Source: an uncultured Massilia sp. (lineage in GTDB: Bacteria; Pseudomonadota; Gammaproteobacteria; Burkholderiales; Burkholderiaceae). From it: a stretch of 64,000 nucleotides of DNA. The stretch is taken from positions 209,095 through 273,094 of the forward strand of contig CAMLMV010000002.1 of assembly GCA_946481275.1 (NCBI GenBank). The letters are read 5' to 3'. Shown here piece by piece: positions 9,440-17,068 of the stretch. A program made the position numbers and the translations under genes. Positions within the stretch are counted from its first letter, which is position 1. Each line of letters starts with the position of its first letter. Below the pieces are notes generated by a model. The model searched no databases and had not been told where the DNA came from. It was given only the letters and a program-made list of their open reading frames with translations.

Positions 9440-10543
9440 ATGAACGTACCTCTCATTCCTTCCGATCTGCTGAAGAAATCGGACAAAATCCTGTTCATCG
9501 CCCACCTGGCGTTGGGCGACTATACCTATTTGCAGAACTGCTTCCAGGCGTTCGCGCGCGCCTACCCGCACCTGAAACTGCACCTGTGGGTGGATGAAGT
9601 GCGCCGCACGAGCGACGCCTCGCAGTGGCCGCACCTGAAAAAGAACGTCCTGTACGACTGGCTCGACGCCTGCGACTTCATCGAAAAGGTCTACAAGCAG
9701 AACTATTCGCCGGACCTGTTCCAGGCGTCCATCCGCGAAGCGCAACAGGAACACTATCCGATCGTCGTCTCGCTGGGCACGCTGCGTCCCCACTTCTACG
9801 CCGACCTCGCGCGCGAGATCAGCCCGGACGGCTTCGTGTTCGGCCTGAAAAAGCCGCACGGCCTGCAGGGCCTGCTCCACTGGTTCAGCTACCGCAAGCT
9901 GGACGCCAGCCTCGACCCGGACATGCCCGACCGCACGAGCGCGCCGCACATCAGCGACGTGCACGCGGAATGGTTCCGCCAGCTGGCCGGCGTGGACATT
10001 CCGCCGGCCGGGCGCATCCCGTTCGTGCATATCCCCGGGCAGTTCGTCGACGGCGCGAAGGCGCGCCTGCGCGAGTGGGGTTTCGAAGGCCGCCAGGGCA
10101 AGCTCGTGTTCATCAACCCGTTCGCCAAGACCCGCAAGCGCTGCTGGCCCGTCGAACGCGTGGCCGAACTGATCACGACGATGCGCGCGCAGCCGGAATG
10201 GCGCGACGCCTGCTTCATCGTCAACGCGGTGCCGCAGGAAGTGGACAACGTGAAGGCCATGCTGGCACGCCGCCAGCTCGACCGCACGGAACTGTTCAGC
10301 GCCAACGAGAATTTCTTCCAGCTGCCCGCGATGCTGGCGCAGTGCGACCTGATCGTGTCCGTGGAAACGGCCGTGATGCACCTGGCGAACGCCGTCGGCG
10401 TGCCGGTCGTCGCGCTGATGCGCCAGAAGACGCCGGAATGGGCACCGGTCGACAAGGCCAATTCCACCGTCATCACGGCGGATCAGAGACGGGATTGGGT
10501 AAAGGCGATTCCGGTCGACGCGGTGATGCACGCGTTGGCGTGA
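9440..10543 (+). CDS. GT9-family (heptosyltransferase-like) glycosyltransferase
   Basis: The 367-aa product has the GT-B layout of ADP-heptose:LPS heptosyltransferases. The N-terminal Rossmann domain starts KILFIAHLALGDYTYLQN. The C-terminal domain shows FINPFAKTRKRCWPVERVAELI and the donor-site block LIVSVETAVMHLANAVGVPVVALM, equivalent to the D/E-T-x-x-x-H-L-A-A/N motif. It is a stand-alone gene closed by a strong terminator, not next to other LPS genes, so the acceptor and sugar are unknown. No signal peptide is seen; action at the inner face of the inner membrane is expected for the family. Confidence 0.85.
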   Translation: MNVPLIPSDLLKKSDKILFIAHLALGDYTYLQNCFQAFARAYPHLKLHLWVDEVRRTSDASQWPHLKKNVLYDWLDACDFIEKVYKQNYSPDLFQASIREAQQEHYPIVVSLGTLRPHFYADLAREISPDGFVFGLKKPHGLQGLLHWFSYRKLDASLDPDMPDRTSAPHISDVHAEWFRQLAGVDIPPAGRIPFVHIPGQFVDGAKARLREWGFEGRQGKLVFINPFAKTRKRCWPVERVAELITTMRAQPEWRDACFIVNAVPQEVDNVKAMLARRQLDRTELFSANENFFQLPAMLAQCDLIVSVETAVMHLANAVGVPVVALMRQKTPEWAPVDKANSTVITADQRRDWVKAIPVDAVMHALA

Positions 10544-10563
10544 ACCGGTATTCGCATGTGACA

Positions 10564-10592
10564 AAGGCCGCTTCGTGCGGCCTTCTATTTTT
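10564..10592 (+). terminator. Intrinsic terminator after the GT9 gene
   Basis: An 8-bp perfect stem, AAGGCCGC with GCGGCCTT, closes a TTCGT loop and runs into CTATTTTT. It begins 20 bases after the stop codon of the glycosyltransferase, so that gene is a single transcription unit. Confidence 0.9.
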
Positions 10593-10608
10593 CAGGCCGG
10601 CACCCACC

Positions 10609-11151
10609 ATGAAACCACTATCCGTTGCGCTCCTGATCTCTGCAGTCCTGGCGTTCTCGCAGTCGAGCGCGGCTGGGCCGCATGACGGCCGACACGATTT
10701 CGACTGGGAGATCGGCGCCTGGGATACGCAACTGAAACGCCTGCGCGAACCGCTCAGCGGCAAGACCGACTGGGTCGAGTACACGGGCACGTCGCTCGTC
10801 AAGGCAGTGATGGGCGGGCAGGCCAACCTCGTCGAACTGGATGTGCGCGGCAGCAGCGGCCGGATCGCGGGCGTGTCGCTGCGCCTGTACCAGCCTGCGA
10901 CCGGTCAATGGACCCTGCATTTCGCAAACCTCGCCAACGGGTTGATGACCGACCCGATGCAGGGTTCCTTCAAGAATGGCCAGGGCACCTTTTACGGCAA
11001 GGACACCGTGGACGGGCGCGCGGTGCTGGTGCGCTTCCTGATCGTGCCGATGGGCGCCGGCCAGTGGCGCTTCGAGCAGGCCTATTCGGCGGATGGCGGG
11101 CGGCGTTGGGAGACCAACTGGATCGCCGTCGATACCCGCCGCAAGGAATAG
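10609..11151 (+). CDS. Small secreted protein of unknown function
   Basis: The 180-aa product begins with a clear Sec signal peptide (MKPLSVALLISAVLAFSQSSAAG) and is otherwise soluble. The mature part has the pattern HDFDWEIGAWDT, WVEYTGTSLV, LYQPATGQWTLHFANL, GTFYGKDTVDGRAVLVRF and WRFEQAYSADGGRRWETNW. This looks like the all-beta, lipocalin-like DUF1579 group often annotated as hypothetical. I cannot name a ligand. The ATG comes just after the terminator above, so it needs its own promoter, which I cannot point to with confidence. It converges on tupA, with only two bases between the stop codons. Confidence 0.75.
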   Translation: MKPLSVALLISAVLAFSQSSAAGPHDGRHDFDWEIGAWDTQLKRLREPLSGKTDWVEYTGTSLVKAVMGGQANLVELDVRGSSGRIAGVSLRLYQPATGQWTLHFANLANGLMTDPMQGSFKNGQGTFYGKDTVDGRAVLVRFLIVPMGAGQWRFEQAYSADGGRRWETNWIAVDTRRKE

Positions 11152-11153
11152 CG

Positions 11154-11963
11154 TTATTGCGCCGACGGGAAAAACAACTGCTCGCCGGCCGGCTTGAATG
11201 ACGCGATCTTCGCCTGCCCTTCCGCCGACGTGATCCACTCGATCAGCGCCTTCGCGCCCCTGTAGTTGATCCCCTTGTGCTTCGCCGGATTGACGGCGAT
11301 GATCCCGTACGGATTGAACATGCGCTTGTCGCCCTCGACGAGGATGGCCAGCCCCGTCCTGGCTTTATAGGCGCCATACGTCGCGCGGTCCGTCAGCGTG
11401 TACGCGCCCATCTCGGCCGCCATGTTCAGCACCTCGCCCATGCCCAGGCCGGCGTTGACGTAGTTGCTGCCCGCAGGCTTCGTGCCCGCCTGCTGCCAGT
11501 AGCCCTTCTCCATCACGTCCGTGCCGGAATTGTCGCCGCGCGAGATGAATTTTACGTTGGCCGCCGCGATCTTTTTAAAGGCGGCAATGACGTCGCGGCT
11601 GCCCTTCACGCCGGCCGGGTCGGCCGTCGGCCCTGCGACAATAAAATCGTTGTACATGACGTCGTGGCGATCGATGCCCCAGCCCTCGGCCACGAATTTG
11701 TCTTCCAGCGCCCGCGCGTGCACGAGGGTCACGTCGACGTCGCCGTTCTTGCCCAGCTCCAGCGCCTTGCCGGTGCCGACCGAGATCACGTTGACCTTGA
11801 TGCCCGTCTTCGCTTCGAACGCGGGCAGCAGATAGCCCAGCAGGCCCGAGTTCTCGGTACTCGTGGTCGTCGAGAGGCGCAGCACTTTATCGGACTGCGC
11901 CTGCGCGAACGGCGCCGCGACGGTCAGACAGGCGATGAAACCGAGGATGGAACGGCGTTGCAT
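11154..11963 (-). CDS. tupA: Tungstate ABC transporter substrate-binding protein
   Basis: TupA is the periplasmic binding protein that captures tungstate with very high selectivity over molybdate. The 269-aa product has a Sec signal peptide (cleavage near AQAQ), then the hallmark LRLSTTTSTENSGLL motif, in which TTTS lines the oxyanion pocket, then SVGTGKALELGKNGDVDVTLVHA and RGDNSGTDVMEK. It is the last gene of the fdhBAD-tupBCA operon. It starts eight bases after tupC, and the tupC stop TAG lies inside the tupA ribosome site TAGGAG. Order and motifs favour tungstate over sulfate or molybdate, but binding has not been shown. Confidence 0.9.
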   Translation of the reverse strand: MQRRSILGFIACLTVAAPFAQAQSDKVLRLSTTTSTENSGLLGYLLPAFEAKTGIKVNVISVGTGKALELGKNGDVDVTLVHARALEDKFVAEGWGIDRHDVMYNDFIVAGPTADPAGVKGSRDVIAAFKKIAAANVKFISRGDNSGTDVMEKGYWQQAGTKPAGSNYVNAGLGMGEVLNMAAEMGAYTLTDRATYGAYKARTGLAILVEGDKRMFNPYGIIAVNPAKHKGINYRGAKALIEWITSAEGQAKIASFKPAGEQLFFPSAQ

Positions 11964-11971
11964 GGATGCTC

Positions 11972-12703
11972 CTAGCGATATTCGAGATGCCCGTCGCGCA
12001 GCTTCAGCCGCTGCACGCCGGGCAGGTTGATCAGGTCGCGGTCGTGGCAGGCGATGATGACGCTGCTCCCCGCCTCGATCATGGTCGGGATCAGGGCGAT
12101 CACCTGTTCGCGCGCGGCGCCGTCCAGGTTGGCCGTCGGCTCGTCCAGCAGCAGCAGGCGCGGCGCCAGCACCTTCGCACGCGCGAGCGCCACGCGCTGC
12201 TTTTCGCCGCCCGACAGCCGGGTCGGGTCCGTGTCACGCAGGTGCGCCACGCCGGCCCATGCCATCGCCTCTTCCACGACGGGCCGCACGGCCGCGGGCT
12301 GTTCGCCGCGCACGACGAGGCCGTAGCCGATGTTGTCGGCAACGCTCGTCGAGAACAGGATCGGGTGCTGGTGCACGTAGACGATCGCCCGGCGCAGCGC
12401 GCGCGGGTACGGGTGCACGCGCAGGACGTCCTCGCCGGCGAAGCGCAGGCTGTCGATCTCGGCCCGCTCCAGGCCGCCCAGCACGCGCAGCAAGGTGCTT
12501 TTGCCGGCGCCGTTCATCCCGGTCAGCACGTACGCGCTGTGCGTGGCGATCTCGAGCCGGTCGATGTCGAACAGCAGCCGGTCGCCGTGGCGCTTGCGCA
12601 GGCCGCGCACGCCCAGCAGGGCCTTGCGGCGCTCGTCGCGTTGTTTCACGTTTTCGTTTTCGTAGACGGCGGCCGAAATCTGCGAATGGATGCTGATGCT
12701 CAT
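11972..12703 (-). CDS. tupC: Tungstate ABC transporter ATP-binding protein
   Basis: This 243-aa ATPase powers the TupB permease. It has Walker A GMNGAGKST, the Q-loop HQHPILF, the signature LSGGEKQR, Walker B LLLLDEPTANLD and the switch His in ACHD. About thirty N-terminal residues precede the ATPase fold proper. The start ATG overlaps the tupB stop (ATGA), which places it in one translationally coupled series with the formate dehydrogenase genes. The short form, with no C-terminal regulatory TOBE domain, is usual for TupC and differs from ModC. Confidence 0.9.
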   Translation of the reverse strand: MSISIHSQISAAVYENENVKQRDERRKALLGVRGLRKRHGDRLLFDIDRLEIATHSAYVLTGMNGAGKSTLLRVLGGLERAEIDSLRFAGEDVLRVHPYPRALRRAIVYVHQHPILFSTSVADNIGYGLVVRGEQPAAVRPVVEEAMAWAGVAHLRDTDPTRLSGGEKQRVALARAKVLAPRLLLLDEPTANLDGAAREQVIALIPTMIEAGSSVIIACHDRDLINLPGVQRLKLRDGHLEYR

Positions 12704-13410
12704 GCGCGCTCCCGGATCGTGTGGGCATCGCCCTGCAGCAGCATCAGCGCGCCGTTCATCAACAGGGCGATCGACACGAGCACGATGCCGAGCGCGATGC
12801 CCTGGGCGAACTCGCCCTTGCTCGTCTCCAGCGCGATCGCGGTCGTGATCGTGCGCGTCTCGCCTTCGATGTTCCCGCCCACCATCAGCGCGCAGCCCAC
12901 TTCCGAGATCACGCGGCCGAAGCCGGACAGCACGGCCGCCATCACGCCGAAGCGCGCCTCGTACAGCACGCGCACCATCACCTGCATGGGCGACGCGCCC
13001 AGCGCGATCGCGGTCTCGGCATAGCGCGGATCGAGTCCCTGCACGGCCGCCAGCGTAAAGGCGAGCAGCACGGGCAGCGCGACGACGCACTGGCCGAACA
13101 CGATGCCGGGCTGCGAGAACAGCCATTGCAGGCCGCCCAGCGGCCCGTGGCGCGACAGCAGCAGGTACAGCAGGAGACCGATCAGCACGGTCGGCAGCGA
13201 CAGCGCCGCCTGCGCGAGCCAGATCACGATGCGCCGCCCGCGGAACTTCCGCATGGCGACGACGTAGCCGATCAGGATGGCGGGCGGCGTGGCCAGCAGC
13301 AGACCGACGATGCTCGTCTTGAGCGACACCCAGACGATGCGCCACAGGTCCGGATCGCCGGTGAACAGCAACGCGAACGCGCGCGCGACGGCGTCGGCAA
13401 TGTCATTCAT
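12700..13410 (-). CDS. tupB: Tungstate ABC transporter permease
   Basis: TupB is the inner-membrane channel of the tungstate importer. The 236-aa product has about five to six membrane segments (for example SIVGLLLATPPAILIGYVV and VLIGLLLYLLL). It carries the cytoplasmic coupling loop ETAIALGASPMQVMVRV (EAA motif) and the TupB-type block ISEVGCALMVGGNIEGETRTITTAI. The ATG overlaps the fdhD stop and its stop overlaps the tupC start, both as ATGA. This direct coupling to fdhD suggests that metal import is made together with the enzyme that needs it. Confidence 0.92.
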   Translation of the reverse strand: MNDIADAVARAFALLFTGDPDLWRIVWVSLKTSIVGLLLATPPAILIGYVVAMRKFRGRRIVIWLAQAALSLPTVLIGLLLYLLLSRHGPLGGLQWLFSQPGIVFGQCVVALPVLLAFTLAAVQGLDPRYAETAIALGASPMQVMVRVLYEARFGVMAAVLSGFGRVISEVGCALMVGGNIEGETRTITTAIALETSKGEFAQGIALGIVLVSIALLMNGALMLLQGDAHTIRERA

Positions 13411-14273
13411 GCCGTTCGCAGCGTGCGCGCCGTCTCCAGCGCGGCCAGCCAGTCCGGCTCGAACACGAGGCGCTCTTCTCCGGACAGCAGCAGGAAATGA
13501 TGGCCGCTGCAGCGCGCCAGCAGCGACATGCCGACCTGCTCCGCCACCCCATGGCCCATCTGCGTCGTACCTGAGCGCGACAGCAGGAACGGGATGCCCA
13601 TCTGCGCCCCCTTGATGACCATTTCGGACGTCAGCCGCCCCGTCGTGTAGAACACCTTGTCGGCGCCCTGCATGCCCTCCAGCCACATCAGGCCCGCGAT
13701 GGCATCGACGGCGTTGTGGCGGCCGACGTCCTCCACGAACCACAGCAGGTCGCCGTCGTTCGTGAACAGCGCGCAGCCGTGCACGGAACCGGCCTGCTTG
13801 TACACGGACTGCTGGGTGCGCACGGTCTCGACGATGCGGTGCACGACGGACTGGCGCAGGCGCGCGTCAGGCGGCAGCACGATGCGGTCGACCTCGTCCA
13901 TCAGCCCGCCGAACACGGAGCCCTGCCCGCAGCCCGTCGTGACGACCTTCTTCGCCGTGCGCGCCTCGACGTCCTGGATGCCGCCGCGCGTGACGACGGC
14001 CACGGCATCGACGGACCAGTCGACCTGCACCGACACGATGTCTTCCAGCGACCGCACGAGGCGCTGGTTGCGCAGGTAGCCCAGCGTGAGCGCTTCCGGC
14101 GCCGCGCCCAGCGTCATCAGCGTGACGAGCTCGCGCTTGTCCACGTAGACCGTCAACGGGCGCTCGGCCGGGATGTGGAGCGTCTCGCGGCGCCCGCGCT
14201 CGTCGATGGCCGTCACGGGATGCGTGAGGCCGGCACTGGCCTGCGATAGCTGTGGGCGATAAAAAGATGTCAT
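13407..14273 (-). CDS. fdhD: Formate dehydrogenase accessory sulfurtransferase FdhD
   Basis: FdhD passes sulfur from IscS to the metal-dinucleotide cofactor of formate dehydrogenase; without it the enzyme is inactive. The 288-aa product contains RELVTLMTLGAAPEALTLGYL, the TTGCGQGS motif (the family's conserved Cys loop, here with one Cys), and the VEDVGRHNAVD and TTGRLTSEMVIK blocks. It sits between fdhA and tupB with ATGA overlaps on both sides, so stoichiometric co-expression is likely. The ATG at the fdhA stop gives the normal N-terminus. Confidence 0.94.
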   Translation of the reverse strand: MTSFYRPQLSQASAGLTHPVTAIDERGRRETLHIPAERPLTVYVDKRELVTLMTLGAAPEALTLGYLRNQRLVRSLEDIVSVQVDWSVDAVAVVTRGGIQDVEARTAKKVVTTGCGQGSVFGGLMDEVDRIVLPPDARLRQSVVHRIVETVRTQQSVYKQAGSVHGCALFTNDGDLLWFVEDVGRHNAVDAIAGLMWLEGMQGADKVFYTTGRLTSEMVIKGAQMGIPFLLSRSGTTQMGHGVAEQVGMSLLARCSGHHFLLLSGEERLVFEPDWLAALETARTLRTA

Positions 14274-17068
14274 GCCTGCAATTCTGCCACGTCCCCCAAA
14301 ATCTGGCCGCCACCGTAGGAACCCTGGCGTGCGACCTCGCCGCCCAGCCGCACGCGCACGGCGCAATACTTGAATTCCGGGATCTTGCCGTACGGGTCGA
14401 GCGCCGCATTCGTCAGCCGGTTGATAGCCGCCTCGTAATAACAGAACGGGACGAACACGGCGCCGCGCGGCGTGCCGTCGTCGGCCCGTGCATACAGCGC
14501 GACCTCGCCGCGGCGCGACGCGATCGTGATCACGTCGCCCGGCCGGCCCCCGAGCGCGTCCAGGTCGAGCGGGTGCACGAGCGCGACGGGGTCCGGCTCC
14601 AGCGCGTCCAGCACGCCGGCGCGGCGCGTCATGCTGCCCGTGTGCCAGTGCTCGAGCTGCCGCCCCGTGATCAGCACGACGGGGTACTCGGTGTCGGGCC
14701 GCTCGTCGGCCGGGATGATGTCGGCCGGGACGAAGCGCGCGCGGCCCCCTTCGCGCGGGAAGGTCCGCGTAAAGACGACGGGCTCGCCCGGATCGCCCGG
14801 ATCGCGGCACGGGTACGTGACGGCACCGTCGCGCTCCAGGCGGTCCCACGTGATGCCGGCGATGCTGGGCATGAGGTGCCGCATCTCGTCGAACACGGCG
14901 GCGGGCCCCGCGTCATCCCAGTCCAGGCCGAGGCGGCGCGCCATCTGCTGGATGATCCACAGGTCCTGGCGCGCGTCGCCCGGCGGGTCCAGCGCCTGGC
15001 GGCCCAGCTGCACGACGCGGTCCGTGTTCGTGAAGGTGCCCGTCTTTTCGGCGAACGCGGACGCGGGCAGGATCACGTCGGCCAGGTAGGCCGTCTCCGT
15101 GAGAAAGATGTCCTGCACGACGAGGTGTTCCAGCGCGGCCAGCGCTGCCCGCGCATGGTTCGCATCCGGGTCGGACATGGCCGGGTTCTCGCCCATGATG
15201 TACATCCCCCGAATTTTCTCCTCCTTGTCGCCGGCGAGGATGTCGTCCATGATCTCGACGACGGTCAGGCCGGGCCGGGCGTCGAGTGACCGTCCCCATG
15301 CGGCCTCGAAGGTCGCCTGCGCCGCCGCATCGTCGACGCGGCGGTAATCCGGATACATCATCGGGATGAGGCCCGCGTCCGACGCGCCCTGCACGTTGTT
15401 TTGGCCGCGCAGCGGATGCAGGCCCGTGCCGGGGCGGCCGATCTGGCCCGTCATCAGCGCCAGCGCGATCAGGCAGCGCGCATTGTCCGTGCCGTGCACG
15501 TGCTGCGAGATGCCCATGCCCCACAGGATCATCGACCCCTTCGACGTCGCGTACAGCCGCGCCACGTAGCGGATCGTCTCCGCGTCGATGCCGCAGATGG
15601 GCGCCATCGCTTCCGGGCTGTAGTGCGCCACGTTCGCGGCCAGCGCGTCGTAGCCGCTCGTGCGCTCGGCGATGAACGCCGGATCGACGAGGCCCTCTTC
15701 CACGATCGTGTGCATCATCGCGTTCAGAAGCGCCACGTCCGTGTCGGGCTTGAACTGCAGGAAGCGGTGCGCGTGGCGCGCGAGGTCGGAGCGGCGCGGG
15801 TCCGCAACGATCAGCTTTACGCCCGTGCGCGCTGCGTTCTTCATCCACGTGGCGGCAACAGGGTGGTTGACGGTCGGGTTGGCGCCGATGACGATCACGA
15901 CCTCCGCGCGCGTCACGTCCATCACGGGGTTCGACACGGCGCCCGAGCCGATCCCTTCCAGCAGCGCGGCCACGGACGAGGCGTGGCACAGCCGCGTGCA
16001 ATGGTCGACGTTGTTGCTGCCGAAGCCCGTGCGCACGAGCTTCTGGAACAGGTAGGCCTCCTCGTTGCTGCCCTTGGCCGAGCCGAAGCCGGCCAGCGCG
16101 CGTCCGCCGTGCACGGCGCGGATGCGCGCGAGGCCGCCGCCGGCAACGTCCAGCGCCTCTTCCCACGTCGCCTCGCGGAACACGTCCAGCACGCGCGCCG
16201 GGTCCATCGTGAATTCGCCGTTCTTCGGGATCCCTTCGCGCCGCATCAGCGGCCTGGTGAGGCGCTGCGGATGGTGCGCATAGTCGTAGCCGTAGCGGCC
16301 CTTCACGCACAGGCGGCCGTGGTTCGCGGGACCGTCGCGGCCGTCGACGCGCACGATGCGGTTGTCCTTCACGTGGTATGTCAGCTGGCAGCCCACGCCG
16401 CAATACGGACACACGGAATCGACCTGTTTATCCGGCACGACGAGCGCGGCACCGCGCGCCGGCGCCAGCGCTCCGGTCGGACACGCCTGCACGCATTCGC
16501 CGCAGGCCACGCACGTCGAGGCGCCCATCGGGTCGCCCTGGTCGAACACGATGCGCGCGTTTTCTCCGCGGCCCGCCAGGCCGATCACGTCGTTGACCTG
16601 CTCGTCGCGGCACGCGCGCACGCAGCGCGTGCACTGGATGCAGGCGTCGAGGTTCACGTCGATGGCCGCATGGCTCGCGTCCGAGGGCGGCACCGCGCGC
16701 GTGGCGGGAAAGCGCGGCGTGCCCACGCCCAGTTTATTGGCCCACTGCGCGACCTCGTCCTCGCGCGTGCGGGCCGTGTCCGGCAGGTCGGACAGCAGCA
16801 GCTCCAGCACCATCCTGCGCGCGGCGACAGCGCGACCGCTGTCCGTGCGCACCTTCATGCCGGGCGCCGGATAACGGCAGCACGACGGCGCCAGCGTACG
16901 CTCCCCATCGACTTCCACGACGCATGCGCGGCAGTTACCGGCGGGCTCCAGCCCATCCTTGTGGCACAGGTGGGGCAGGTCGATGCCGGCGCGCGCCGCG
17001 GTCTCGAAGATCGTCTCGAAAGGCCGGGCCTCGACGGTCCGGCCGTCGAGTTCGAACGTGACGGTCAT
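14270..17068 (-). CDS. fdhA: NAD-dependent formate dehydrogenase, catalytic alpha subunit (W/Mo-bis-MGD)
   Basis: This cytoplasmic subunit oxidises formate to CO2 and passes electrons through Fe-S clusters to the diaphorase subunit FdhB. Domains in order: a 2Fe-2S ferredoxin domain (residues 1-75, C in LCHKDG, NCRACV, SCC), a two-cluster ferredoxin domain (CIQCTRCVRAC, CVACGECVQACP), then the molybdopterin domains with CPYCGVGCQ for a further 4Fe-4S. The metal ligand is C361 in HCTRLCHASS, so it is a Cys, not a selenocysteine enzyme. GRQLEHWHTGSMTRR is the cofactor-binding C-terminal domain. The usual His-Cys3 cluster site between the ferredoxin domains is absent. Overlaps fdhB and fdhD by ATGA. 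Confidence 0.93.
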   Translation of the reverse strand: MTVTFELDGRTVEARPFETIFETAARAGIDLPHLCHKDGLEPAGNCRACVVEVDGERTLAPSCCRYPAPGMKVRTDSGRAVAARRMVLELLLSDLPDTARTREDEVAQWANKLGVGTPRFPATRAVPPSDASHAAIDVNLDACIQCTRCVRACRDEQVNDVIGLAGRGENARIVFDQGDPMGASTCVACGECVQACPTGALAPARGAALVVPDKQVDSVCPYCGVGCQLTYHVKDNRIVRVDGRDGPANHGRLCVKGRYGYDYAHHPQRLTRPLMRREGIPKNGEFTMDPARVLDVFREATWEEALDVAGGGLARIRAVHGGRALAGFGSAKGSNEEAYLFQKLVRTGFGSNNVDHCTRLCHASSVAALLEGIGSGAVSNPVMDVTRAEVVIVIGANPTVNHPVAATWMKNAARTGVKLIVADPRRSDLARHAHRFLQFKPDTDVALLNAMMHTIVEEGLVDPAFIAERTSGYDALAANVAHYSPEAMAPICGIDAETIRYVARLYATSKGSMILWGMGISQHVHGTDNARCLIALALMTGQIGRPGTGLHPLRGQNNVQGASDAGLIPMMYPDYRRVDDAAAQATFEAAWGRSLDARPGLTVVEIMDDILAGDKEEKIRGMYIMGENPAMSDPDANHARAALAALEHLVVQDIFLTETAYLADVILPASAFAEKTGTFTNTDRVVQLGRQALDPPGDARQDLWIIQQMARRLGLDWDDAGPAAVFDEMRHLMPSIAGITWDRLERDGAVTYPCRDPGDPGEPVVFTRTFPREGGRARFVPADIIPADERPDTEYPVVLITGRQLEHWHTGSMTRRAGVLDALEPDPVALVHPLDLDALGGRPGDVITIASRRGEVALYARADDGTPRGAVFVPFCYYEAAINRLTNAALDPYGKIPEFKYCAVRVRLGGEVARQGSYGGGQILGDVAELQA

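Noticed and set aside
14270..17068. Selenocysteine at the formate dehydrogenase active site
   Set aside because: The ligand codon at residue 361 is TGC (Cys); there is no in-frame TGA.
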